Below are positions 12,001 through 21,674 of a DNA stretch of 64,000 nucleotides, one piece after another. Each line of letters opens with the position of its first letter. Position 1 is the first letter of the stretch. The DNA is from Coregonus clupeaformis (Eukaryota > Chordata > Actinopteri > Salmoniformes > Salmonidae). The translations under genes and the position numbers were made by a program. Location of the stretch: NCBI RefSeq assembly GCF_020615455.1, contig NC_059203.1, forward strand, positions 43,066,314 to 43,130,313, given 5' to 3'. The notes under the pieces are model-generated. The model did not search any database and had not been told where the DNA came from. It saw nothing but the letters and a program-made list of their open reading frames with translations.

Positions 12001-14037
12001 ATTTATTTTTTTAAATACCGTTTGAATTAGTCCTTGTTTGGAATTAAGCAATGGCCATACTCATTGTTATGCCATGAATGGATTCCTAACAATGCTTTCA
12101 ATGGTGCTCTTATGTGTATGTATGTGTTTGACAGAGACACTTGTTGCCCTTTCAGTTGGGCCAGACTGATTTTGGGTCCCAAGAGGGGTGGGTGCAGCTT
12201 GGCAGGCCTAGGCCTCACTTTACATACAGTCGCAAGACAACCCCAAAGAAAAGTAAAACGCAGCATCTAGAAGTGGACCTGGAGTTCACTGATGATGAAG
12301 ACGAGCCGCTGCAGGAAGAAGATGATTATCGCTACATGGAAACAGTAAGTACTGCTGTGTGGAGATGGCACAATAGGGAAAGGCAGTGTTTAAAAAGTTA
12401 TTATTGTTGTTCCATCTTAACGTCACATTGTCTTAAGTACAGGATTCCATGCAAATACTGATACATGCATTAATCTGAATTATACCAAAGTCTGTAAAAT
12501 CTTGTGCTCCCACTTTCTTCCCACTGTCTGTCTGTTATTGTTGTAGGCACATTGGTGCCCTATGCTTCCCAGCAAACCCCAGGATGAAAACTTCAGAAAC
12601 CACATACCGACAGTCCAGGTTGGTATCAAATTGGATTCAAGCTTAAAGGGAAAATCCACTCAAACTATAATTTGGTCTTTTTTTTAATTAGTCCACTGTT
12701 GATCCCAAAATATTTTGCATGTCAGCAGTCAAGTTTTTAAGATCTAGGACTTTCAAGAAGCAAATTATAACTGGCCACATCATGATTTTAAGCTTTTGTT
12801 TAGGTTTACTTTTGTGGCATTTGCTTTTTGGCATTTTATATTGGTTAAAAATGGTATTTTATCTTTCCAATGCACAATCATTTCAACTGATTTTTCATAT
12901 TTTACAGGCTCACAAAGAGACTTTGGAAATTGTAAAAAAGAATTCACTTCTGGAGCATGTCCCAGATATCCTCAACCATATAAGTTCTCCAGCAGTGAGT
13001 CACCCTTCTCTTTACCTTATTGAAATTATCTTAAGCATGTAATGTTTTACAGTACAATAAAATCCCATGACTAGTGTGCTCTTCAGTGTTTACCTTTTAA
13101 CATTTAGACCGGAGTATGGTGTATTTCTCTTTCTATATTTCCCAGTATTGCACACTGTTCAAACCGGCAGACTCCGCAGTGAAATATGTTGGACCACCAG
13201 GTGAGAATACGTCCTTAGCAGCTCCGGACAGACAGAGTGGAATGAACGGAGGAAGGCCAAGTGTGGACAAGGATGTAGAAACGCCGTCTGGGGAGCCAGA
13301 AGTAGAGGAGGTCACACCTATGGTAAGTGACCACTTCCTGCTTTGGTGCATACGTACACTTTACAACATTGTAACCAATATTTAAGCCTAATAATTACCT
13401 TATAGTTTCAGACTACAGGAAGTTCGGGATTAGAATATCTTAAAATTTCGTTTTAAGATATTCTATAGGAGATACACGTGAAAGTAAATCTGTAATTAGC
13501 TGGAGTTAGAGTGGAATTGATTCCAACTATATTTTGTTATCCCTATTATGTTCTGTGTAGATCACTCAGATCTTCAGTCTGGCTGACAGTGCAGGAACAA
13601 GTGGGATGGAACAAGAACATGAGCTGTTAATGCTACTGGAGGCCCTGCACAGCTCTGCACTCCCCACACTCTGGTTTGCCATAATGGTGGAGGGCCCGAT
13701 GCTACAGCTACTGCAGTGCTCCAAGCTCTCCCACATGGTGGACACAACCGTGCAGATTGACCCGGACTTCTACTATCAGATCTGTGTACAGGGCCAGCCG
13801 CTGCTCCTCACCCACCCGCTGTATGAAGCTCACCCATCGTCCTTGACATCTGTGCCTCAGGTGGCAAACCTGCTCCTGGATCTGGAGAAGTACAACGTGT
13901 GCCAGGGGGTCCCGACCAAGGAGCAGCCATTCAGCCAGGCTCCAATTATCATTGAGCGGGCATCAACCTGTGACTTTCTGGTACTTAAAGAAACCGAGCA
14001 CTGTGCAAAGTGTAAGGCCTTATCCTGTGGCAGTTAA
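45..14037 (+). CDS. mbd1: Methyl-CpG-binding domain protein 1 (mbd1), 5' end outside the window
   Basis: Nuclear transcriptional repressor that binds methylated CpG through its MBD and unmethylated CpG through CXXC fingers. Coding exons: 45-188, 2334-2472, 2601-2920, 5687-5769, 5947-5996, 6194-6334, 6418-6471, 6716-6736, 11422-11520, 11770-11934, 12135-12344, 12547-12618, 12908-12994, 13146-13322 and 13561-14037 (stop TAA). All are flanked by AG/GT and the frame is continuous (745 codons). The first acceptor could also be at 59. Exons 1-2 encode the MBD (EDWPALGKGWKRK, then SRVELSKVL and FDYKAGVF). Exons 3-5 encode a C-x2-C finger like the one human MBD1 has before its first CXXC. Exon 6 is a CXXC finger (CGNCKACLTTEDCGSC). 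Exon 10 is the KFGG-type CXXC finger (CGKCEACN...KPKFGGSNKKRQKC). The last exon begins ITQIFSL, like the human repression-domain end, and continues about 150 residues further. Domain identity is strong; individual splice sites are inferred. Confidence 0.93.
302..532 (-). mobile_element. HpaI-type tRNA-derived SINE
   Basis: Read on the minus strand, the sequence has a tRNA-like promoter region with box B-like GGTTCGATTCCAGGC. The salmonid HpaI-type body follows (GGCGGCGCACAATTGGCCCA) and then a TTAAATAAAGGTAAAATAAA tail. It lies in the first mbd1 intron of the window. A second copy is at 3227-3458. Family name is from memory of salmonid SINEs. Confidence 0.8.
885..1921 (-). pseudogene. Tc1 transposase remnant (DD34E), frameshifted
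   Basis: The start is on the minus strand at 1921 (MAKTKELSKDVRDKIVDLHK, the helix-turn-helix DNA-binding end). The frame is lost in the region around 1620-1800. The catalytic part at 885-1661 is readable for 258 residues: WSDETK carries the first Asp, QHDNDPKHT the second, and SPDLNPIEN the Glu, ending in FATKY. A paired-like N-terminal half plus an intact DDE core with at least one frameshift means this copy should not produce full-length transposase. Confidence 0.9.
1961..2055. repeat. Internal inverted repeat inside the Tc1 copy
   Basis: The arm at 1961-2003 is almost the reverse complement of 2011-2055: each contains ACCTGTATAAAAGACACCT and GAGATTAGGAGCAC on opposite strands. Only about 7 bases separate the arms, so the stretch could fold into a long hairpin. 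Confidence 0.85.
3017..3874 (+). mobile_element. Deleted Tc1-like element with nested SINE
   Basis: Left terminus CACTGAACAAAAATATAAAC follows TA, and the right terminus reads TTAATATTTTTGTTCAGT, an inverted match. The remaining coding piece at 3552-3675 encodes a transposase-like helix-turn-helix start (MSQVLRECEIGMQTAGMSTR and on to LSRLQRRF). The catalytic part is gone. A related, oppositely oriented element is at 26003-26898. Confidence 0.85.
3227..3458 (-). mobile_element. HpaI-type SINE nested in Tc1-like element
   Basis: Nearly the same sequence as the 302-532 copy. It interrupts the host element between two short GATT stretches (3222-3226 and about 3459-3462), which may be the target duplication. 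Minus orientation, with the tail at the low-coordinate end. Confidence 0.8.
3897..5503 (+). mobile_element. Tc1-like transposon copy 1 of a three-copy family
   Basis: The termini CAGTGGGGGAAAAAAGTATT and the inverted AATAGTTTTTTCCCCATTG are flanked by TA. Copies of the same family lie at 7973-9575 (opposite orientation) and 37757-39360. About 1.6 kb, inside the mbd1 intron between exons 3 and 4. Confidence 0.93.
4264..5287 (+). pseudogene. Tc1 transposase pseudogene
   Basis: The frame starts MAKTKELSKDTRNKIVDLHQ and runs 123 codons. It then breaks at an extra C in the run at about 4622-4628. Downstream, the codons around the first catalytic Asp include stops (TAG near 4719 and TAA near 4736). 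The rest, 4790-5287, is open through QHDNDPKHT and SPDLNPIEN to ITKY. The sibling at 38124-39146 shows the undamaged layout. Confidence 0.93.
7973..9575 (-). mobile_element. Tc1-like transposon copy 2, inserted in the LINE
   Basis: The same termini as copy 1, CAGTGGGGGGAAAAAAG, flanked by TA at 7971-7972 and 9576-9577. LINE sequence continues on both sides, so this insertion is younger than the LINE. Orientation is opposite to copy 1, about 2.5 kb away. Confidence 0.94.
8185..9209 (-). pseudogene. Tc1 transposase pseudogene, two frameshifts
   Basis: The minus-strand start is at 9209 (MAKTKELSKD). The frame shifts near 9005 (an extra base in a GGGGG run after ISPRG), then again near 8690-8730 within the KNAELH stretch. 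The catalytic pieces WSDETK, QYDNDPKHT and SPDLNPIEN remain. No single frame covers the protein. Confidence 0.92.
10102..11236 (+). pseudogene. LINE reverse transcriptase, interrupted
   Basis: 286 codons are open and carry the RT palm: NDNRPVAPTSVTMKCFERLV, the LDPLQFAYRPNRSTDDAI block, LLIDYSSVFNTI, GAPHGCVLSPFLYSLFT, and the catalytic box FADDTT, then FLGVHI. A TAG at about 10960 follows PQILK. The reading then continues in the same style (SILTGCIAAWYGNCSASDRK, and RRCQRKAQKI in the next frame), so the C-terminus is cut off by a stop and a shift. The usual Q of PQG is H here. RNA-dependent DNA synthesis is the family function, but this copy is dead. Confidence 0.88.
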
Positions 14038-16200
14038 GGCCAGGCATCACACCCTAATAGGGATTCCCCCCCCCCCCGTTTAATCATATCACAATCAACT
14101 TTTACCAGTTGAATTAGACACAAATAATATTTTTTTGTATTACAATTTCTGAAATATTGTATTAAAATATGCAAATGAGATTATATCTCATTAAATATTT
14201 GCATATCCCGCAACAACAACAAATTCTGGACACTAAATAACCTAAATATTTTGGTTTCATATTGTTAAGACATTCCAGGACTGGACTTACTCAGTGCATT
14301 GTGGATAAATACTTTTTTCATCTTTCTATCTGTAAAATACTAAAGACACACAAAATCAAGAAAATGTTATCTAGAATAAATAATAGAAATTCCCTATAGG
14401 AAAGTATCGAGAATATATCTAATGATAACCACACACTATTTGGTGAAAACAGATGCTTCTGAAGCTGGGGAAAATGAGTTGGCTTGTGGGAAGAGTCTTG
14501 ACTTTTGGGAAATGGCAGTTAAATACAAGTACACTGAATTTAGACTACCACACACCAAACACCTATTTAGACCCAATCACCATCTCTTCAAAGTAAGTTA
14601 CTACATATAGTTCAGTTTTTTACATTCTCTATGAAATGGGCTTTTAAAATTGTGTAATCCAATGTAGTGGGCTTTGAAATTATGGATATGTCCATTTTAA
14701 AGTGGTTAAAATTCATGACATTTTGATGACGGTAGAATGATAAACGAAAGAAAATATGCATTTTTATCAAGATTGTCATTTTTGTTTACTTTTTGAAAAT
14801 ACTAATATTAATGGACCAAAATACCAACAAATCTCAATTGATAGGTAGATGCTGAAATGTCATTTCAGCCTGGGGTGCCTGGCCTTAAGAACATTTGGTG
14901 CCGCAGTGCAGGGTTAAGAGTCACCAGCACTTAGCAGTGCCGCAGTACAGAGCATCGCACCTCTGCCCTCACAGAACATCTCAAGTCTTTGGTGGCGATG
15001 GACAACCTGGACTGTCTAGTATTTTACGCTCTTACCACTAGACTTTGCAATGATATTTGTTAGGAAGTTGTTGTTTTTTATTGCCCATTTCTTAAGTCTG
15101 TCTTACAATTAAATGTACAAATCATGAGGGTTTAAAGCCTGCTTTTTTTGCAATAGCTTTTCAGGTTGCTTGGAGCACTAGTACAGAATAATCTGACATC
15201 CATTGTGAGCCGTGTGTCCTGTTTATTTTTATCCTGTTTAGTGGTCAATGTGGAAGGTCACAGTGCGTCCACATTTCCTCATGTAGACAAACCACTGATT
15301 CTCTTGGTAAAGTAAGCAACCTTCAAACAAGTTATTGACCATAAGCACATGAACATTGATTTGCAGATTAATCAATATGTGAAACTAATGCCCCAAATGA
15401 AGACTTACGTGGATGGGATTCACAGGAGGCTGCTGAGGGGAGGACGGTGCATAATAATGGCCGGAATGGAGCGAATGGAATGGCATCAAAAACCTGGAAA
15501 CCATGTGTTTGTATTAGTACCGTTCCCCTCAATCCGCTCCAGCCATTACCACAAGCCCGTCCTCCCCAATTAAGGTGCCACCAACCTCCTGTGATGGGAT
15601 TATCACATTCAGTCAACCATTTAACCCAATGTTGTTGTTTTGAGAGAAGGGCTTCCAGAACCTCTTCTAGAGGGTGACAGACCGTGTGTGATAATCCTCA
15701 TAAGCATCATCTTCCTATTGCCACTGTCAATCATCTCAAGAGAACCACAGCCAAATGGCATGCTTGATTTGAATTAAGCATGTTATACTGTTTCTTTCAC
15801 AGTGTTCATGGACATTTTGTTAGGTAACTACAGTCAGGTCTCTCTCTGTTGAAGATGTACTCTTCAGATGTACACATCTAAAAAATACAGATGTGCTAAA
15901 GTTGAAGCAGTATTTCGTTTTCTGTACAGCTATTTTTGAAAACATTTATTTGACAAAAAAGTAAAATCTGTATTTCAAAAAGATTAAGCACCGAATTATT
16001 CTATCATGATTGAAAAGAATCCCTCTTATTGTCCCTTGTTTGAAGCATGTGAATTCTATTCCTATGGCACTGGTCAGTGTGTTGTTTTTTTTCTACTTCA
16101 GACAGTTATTCCAACTTTTCGTATCGTGGAGAAATATGCATCTGTAAAGTGTGAAAATTCTGGTGTATTAATAAAGCCTATTTTTTGTCAAATAAAGTGG
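14038..16200 (+). other. mbd1 3' UTR region
   Basis: AT-rich noncoding sequence after the mbd1 stop. AATAAA signals lie at about 14377, 16170-16175 and 16191-16196. The last pair makes a UTR of about 2.1 kb plausible. A hAT-type MITE lies inside it. No transcript evidence is available. Confidence 0.5.
15421..15593. mobile_element. Foldback MITE with 8-bp target duplication (hAT type)
   Basis: The left end CACAGGAGGCTGCTGAGG and right end CCACCAACCTCCTGTG are inverted. The two halves pair again in the middle (GGCCGGAATGGAGCGAATGG against CCGCTCCAGCCATTACC). A perfect direct repeat ATGGGATT flanks it at 15413-15420 and 15594-15601, and an 8-bp duplication is the hAT hallmark. Confidence 0.85.
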
Positions 16201-16280
16201 TTTATGATAAATATGGGAAGTATTTTGGCCGTTTGTTTTGTGGCTGTGATTCATTATACGAATTTATATAGTATTTAAGC

Positions 16281-17880
16281 AAATACATTTTGACAAAAAA
16301 AAAAATCAGGATAGGATTATTTGTAAAATGTCAGTTAGGCTACAACAGGAGGCAGAACATAAAAACTACCTTGGTCTTCTAGCTACAAGCCTATTTGGTT
16401 CTTTATCAAGCATCGAAGACGTTACTAATTTACATACAAGGTGTGGTGACCATGGTTTGTGAATTTAGCAAACAGTATAGGCTAAAATGTTGGACGACAC
16501 GGAGCGCGCCACGGATTGGAAATGTAGGCTTGCAAAACGCAGGTATTTATTTCATTCTGAAACATAACGGACAGTGAAATTATACTAATAGGCCTGTGTG
16601 ATATGGAACCTGCTATTCAAAATGTTCTATATCTTATCGGGTGCACTAGGTAGGACAACCTTTCCCGTGAAGACAGATTTCACGTTTGAGATGCGGAAGG
16701 CGTCGACGCAAGGGAGAATGGGGGTTGTAGACGCGCGAGAAAGGGGCAGCTGATTCATTTCAATTGAATATGGAGCCACATTGGATACGCAGAAGAAGAA
16801 TATCGTGAAATTGTAGCGAATGGGCCATTGATTGCTACATTAAATTCATTTAAATTAAAATAACATAACCTCGAGCGCTTTGATCGGGCCGTCTCCGGTG
16901 GCATTACAACATTGAACAGCACCATGGAGACCTCCGCACACACCGGTCATACTCCCAGGGATGGGGATTCTATAGGCTCAAATATGTCCTCTTCGTTGTA
17001 ACAGTATAGGGACGTGTACATCATGGAAAATATTAGCCTATAGCCAATACTATACTCCATCCATGAGTTCATGGCATGTCTTAATTAATTTGAGATTAAA
17101 ATCTTCGTCCTCACGGGGTTCCCTTTCAGGCAAGTAAAACCTTCTGCAATATAATTTTGTACAATTACTTTACAACAAAAACGTGCATTCAAATTCTGTC
17201 CTGACGCAATGCAATTAAGAAATGCAATATGAGATGCCTTCATCAACCCACAGCTGTTTTTCATTAGGCTGTACCAGTCTAATGTGTCCATCTGCAGAAT
17301 CTATGCAGATGTAGCGTAGGCTACTGCTCTTTTAGCGTATTAAACATGGCTTAATTGAATGGGGAGGTGGCCACATGTAGCATGCGCTTAGATAAAAAAT
17401 ATTTTTAATCAGTGATATATATTTTTGATAATTATACATCTTCTATTCAACAACCTCACCACTGCTACTGTAATCTATTTGTAGCCTTCCCACTGCGTTC
17501 CTGTCTCACATGAAAAACCAAAACATCTCCCTATTTTGGGTTGTGATTTCTTCTGGTTGTACCTTACATTTTGACATTTCATCATGACACATTGATTAAT
17601 TCCCATATCATGTTGGACACACACTAAATTCCAAAGAGATATCAATATTTTATTCTGAATACTACAAAATTCTATGTTTGTAGGATTTACTCAGGCACAT
17701 GTATGATGGGGGGGCTTTAATCTCCTCAAGCTGTTGCTGCAGAGGAGGATGATATGGAACATACATACATACACTGGGCCCATCAATAGTTTATGCAGTT
17801 ACTACCTAGAGCCTTTACGGTTTGTTCTCGGAAGCAATTTTCTTGTAATCTGTCCCTGTTATTGTCTGACTCCTACAGAA
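16281..17880. other. Intergenic, nothing recognised
   Basis: No reading frame, RNA gene or repeat that I recognise. A short GC-richer patch at about 16660-16750 (with GTCGACGC and ACGCGCG) is the only CpG-bearing stretch. Confidence 0.4.
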
Positions 17881-18000
17881 TGTAATATTTCTATATTTTC
17901 TCAACCTTTAAGATGGTTAATTATGTTATTTATATTTAGGATAAATATTTCTATATTTTCTCAACCTTTAAGATGGTTAATTATGTTACTTATATTTATC
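17881..18000. repeat. Tandem 60-bp direct duplication
   Basis: 17881-17940 and 17941-18000 are aligned copies with a period of exactly 60. Both contain AATATTTCTATATTTTCTCA and TTAAGATGGTTAATTATGTT, with only a handful of mismatches. Confidence 0.95.
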
Positions 18001-18007
18001 ATTTCAG

Positions 18008-18181
18008 CTTTAACAGTGGAGTTGTTAGAGACAAAGTCTGTAGGGTGTGCATGTTCCCACACCCATTGACCAGCACTGATATTAACACTATTATGAAAAT
18101 ATTCATTAACAAGGATATCCAGAGCTGCCAGGATCTGAGGGACTTGTCCAAATCTGTTCACCCGGACAGCGCCTCGGGGTA
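18008..18181 (+). other. Exon-like open frame, unrecognised
   Basis: An AG (TTATCATTTCAG) precedes an open stretch reading FNSGVVRDKVCRVCMFPHPL, then TSTDINTIMKIF and later CQDLRDLSKSVHPDS. A possible weak donor (GGG|GTAATT) lies at about 18179 and a stop follows at 18180-18182. Composition looks protein-like, with a C-x2-C pair, but no neighbouring exon was found and I do not recognise the family. It could be a relic of a lost or pseudogenised gene, or chance. Confidence 0.25.
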
Positions 18182-18772
18182 ATTCACTGCTGCTGCTGCT
18201 TTGGTCTGTCTGGGAAACACTGCAGTGTTCTCAGAAAATGATTTTCTACCTTGTTGCTAATGCAGTGGTGCTTGGTACTGATCACTTTAGAAGTTATCCT
18301 TTTCACATGGTCTTTGAGTTCATTGAGCATGACCATTAGATGATGTCACAGTACATCAATGAAGTTAAAGAATGGTCTGGAAATCAGTGGGCAGCAGACA
18401 GTAAACCTTTTTGAATGCTTGTCTAAGAGTATCGTTTGTGCACACTGTTTTCTTGTAGCCCAAGTTAACTAGAGCTGCAGGTTGGTTTGGCCTTCTCCCC
18501 CTCATCATGTCATTGTTTCATATGAATTCAGGTATAATTATTATTCTACTTTTCTATAAAGCATGCTCTGACCTTGTGTACTGTCAATTCCACTTCACAA
18601 GGTGTAGAAATTGAGTTTCCAGACACAGGTGGATACAAACATTATAATTGGTTGTTGCGCCAAGGAGACACCGTGTCCATGCCATTTATTGTATGTCCAA
18701 CTGATACGGACTGACAGGATTCGAGCAGCTGGCTTGATGTTCCATGAATGTAGTTATCAGCTGTCAGACATA

Positions 18773-19267
18773 CACTGAGTCTACAAAACATTAAGGACAC
18801 CTTCCTAATATTGAGTTGCACCCCCCCTCCCCTTTGCCCTCAGAACAGCCTCAATTCGACAGGGCATGGACTCTACAAGGTGTCGAAAGCGTTTCACAGG
18901 GATGCTTCCCACGGTTGTGTCAAGTTGGCTGGATGTCCTTTGGGTGGTGGACCATTGTTGTTACACACAGGAAACTGTTGAGCGTGAAAAACCCAGCAGC
19001 GTTGCAGTTCCTCACACAAACTGGTGCTCCTGGCACCTACTACCATACCCCGTTCAAAGGCATTTACATTTTATGTCTTGCCCGTTCAACCTCTGAATTG
19101 CACACATACACAATCCATTTCTCAATTGTCTAAAGGCTTAACAATCCTTATTTTAACCTGTATTTAACAAGTGACATCAATAAGGGATCATAGCTTTCAC
19201 CTGGATTCACCTGGTCAGTCTATGTCATGGAAAGAGCAGGTGTCTTTAATGTTTTGTTCACTCAGTG
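18773..19267. mobile_element. Short Tc1-like nonautonomous element
   Basis: CACTGAGTCTACAAAACATTAAGGACACC at the left matches the inverse of the right end, GTGTCTTTAATGTTTTGTTCACTCAGTG. Both are flanked by TA. 495 bp with no useful coding capacity. A relative sits at 54427-55945. Confidence 0.88.
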
Positions 19268-20009
19268 TACAGTAGCCTACACAATAATATTCTTGGGTCA
19301 CACCCACACACTGACCCAGACTCAGCTGGATAGGTGAATGTGCCGAAATTGTTACCTTGTATCATACACATTGTGATGTGTCAATGAGTCTCTGTCATCC
19401 AACAGCAAGGATTTTAACCAATATAAAGGGCTGGGGGATTAGGACAAACATTTTTCACTGCAAGGATTTGGAATAGATACAGAGATCCCTTCATGTGTTA
19501 CGGATCATGGGAAAACAGTATAGTAATAATCTCTATGGACATAGGGCCACATTCCATTTTTTATTAAATTATCTTCTACCTTGAACCTACCAGAAATATA
19601 GTAGTAGAAGGAATCACCAGATTGCTTTCACCTATACCGTTGTTTCAGATCTGCGTAGGGGAGCGAGCCATCAAGGGCAGAGGGAAGGGAGCAGGCTTTC
19701 AAGATGGGAACACTGGGCTGGCCATAGGATTGGCCACCATGTGCTAAGCTGCTCTGGGCTGTGCTGATAAGCATGTTATAATCAGTAGTTCAGGGAGGTA
19801 CAGAGAGTGAGAAGATATCAAATTGGAAGGTCACCTGACCCTCCATAAGCTCTCCACAGGGTCCAGCTGGTGGCTGGCTGTTGAGGTGCAGCTTGTTGAA
19901 TGAGAGGCATAATGACTGTAATAAATCCTGAAGACTGTATTTACTATATATATTTTTAAATTGAAGCTTCACTCGCACCCCAACGAAATGGCTTCCCTCC
20001 TTCTGCCTA

Positions 20010-20245
20010 CACTCTTAGAAAAAAAGGTGTCATCTAGAACCTAAAAGGGTTCTTCGATTGTCCCCATAGGAGAACCCTTTGAAGAAAGTTTTTTGGCTCC
20101 AGTTAAAACCTTTTTGGGTTCCATGTAGAACCCTTTCCACAGAGGGTTCTAGATGGAACCCAAAAGGGTTCTACCTGGAACCAAATAGGGTTCTCCTATG
20201 GGGACTGCCGAAGAACCCTTTTGGAACCCTTTTTTTCTAAGAGTG
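20010..20245. mobile_element. Palindromic MITE (TA target site)
   Basis: Nearly the whole 236 bp is one inverted repeat: CACTCTTAGAAAAAAAGG at the left and CCTTTTTTTCTAAGAGTG at the right, with AGGGTTCT/AGAACCCT pairs inside. TA flanks both ends. Confidence 0.9.
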
Positions 20246-20451
20246 TACTTAAAACATTACGAGTTTTAGTGCACCAATATAGCTTTTTTTGACTTAATGT
20301 CTTCGTGATCTTCATCCTTTGGCTTTAGATTAGGAAATAATTATATTGTAGTGATAAGAAGGAGAACAGCTAGTGCCAGAACAAGTATAGGCCTACTTTC
20401 CCTTGGAGTCCCTTGACTCACCTGATTAAACAATTAATATCCATCTACAAT

Positions 20452-21672
20452 ATATATACAAAAGTATGTGGACACCGCTGTTAAATTAGTGGATTCGGCT
20501 ATTTCAGCCACACCAGTTGCTGACAGGTGTATAAAATCGAGCACACAGCCATGCAATCTCCATAAACAAACATTGTCAGTAGAATGGCCTTACTGAAGAT
20601 CTCAGTGACTTTCAACATGGCACCGTCATAGGATGCCACCTTTCCAACAAGTCAATTCATCAAATTTCTGCCCTGCTATAGCTGCCCCGGTCAACTGTAA
20701 GTGCTGTTATTGTGAAGTGGAAACATCTAGGAGCAACAACGGCTCAGCCGCAAAGTGGTAGGCCACACAAGCTCACAGAATGGGACCGGCGAGTGCTCAT
20801 AGTGTGTAAAAATCGTCTGTCCTCGGTTGCAACACTCACTACCAAGTTCCAAACTGCCTCTGGAAGCAACGTTAGCACAATAACTGTTTGTCGGGAGCTT
20901 CATGAAATGGGTTTCCATTGTCAAGCAGCCGCACACAAGCCTAAGTTCACCATGCGCAATGTTAAGCGTTGGCTGGAGTGGTGTAAAGCTCGCTGCCATT
21001 GAACTCTGGAGCAGTGGAAACGCGTTCTCTGGAGGGATGAATCACGCTTCACCATCTGGCAGTCCAACCGACGAATCTGGGTTTGGCGGATGCCAGGAGA
21101 ACGCTACTTGCCCCAATGCATAGTGCCAACTGTAAAGTTTGGTGGAGGAGGAATAATGGTCTGGGGCTGTTTTTCATGGTTTGGGCTAGGCCCCTTAGTT
21201 CCAGTGAAGGGAAATCGTAACGCTACAGCATACAGTGACATTCTAGACAATTCTGTGCTTCCAACTTTGTGGCAACAGTTTGGGGAAGGCCCTTACCTGT
21301 TTCAGCGTGCCAATGCCCCCTTGCATAAAGCGAGGTCCATACAGAAATGGTTTGTCGAGATCGGTGTGGAAGACCTTGACTGGCCTGCACAGAGCCCAGA
21401 CTTTAACCCCATCGAACACCTTTGGGATGAATTGGAACACCGACTGCGAGCCAGGTCTAATCGCCCAACATCAGTGCCCGACCAAACTAATGCTCTTGTG
21501 GCTGAATGGAAGCAAGTCCTCGCAGCAATGTTCCAACATTTAGTGGAAAGCCTTGCCAGAAGAGTGGAGGCTGTTATAGCAGCAAAGGGGGTACCAACTC
21601 CATAATAATGCCCATGATTTTGGAATGAGATGTTCGACGAGCAGGTGTCCACATACTTTTGGTCATGTAGTG
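20452..21672 (+). mobile_element. Tc1-like element, dead
   Basis: The left end ACAAAAGTATGTGGACACC and right end GGTGTCCACATACTTTTGGT are inverted, and the right end closes with CATGTAGTGTA. The plus-strand transposase is broken. A related minus-strand copy starts at 43814. The left boundary is approximate. Confidence 0.87.
20712..21605 (+). pseudogene. Tc1 transposase pseudogene lacking a catalytic Asp
   Basis: The N-terminal piece is 20712-21002 (KWKHLGATTAQPQSGRPHKL, DNA-binding part). A stop and shift at about 21000 separate it from the catalytic piece 21090-21605. That piece reads KFGGGGIMVWGCFSWFG, then FQRANAPLHKA where the family has DNAPxH, so the second catalytic Asp is replaced by Ala. 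SPDFNPIEHLWDE keeps the Glu. Confidence 0.88.
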
Positions 21673-21674
21673 TA

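Noticed and set aside
12719..13042. Hydrophobic frame resembling a membrane protein near mbd1 exon 13
   Set aside because: It spans intron sequence, the splice-flanked 12908-12994 exon fits mbd1 in phase 0, and the hydrophobicity comes from T-rich intron.
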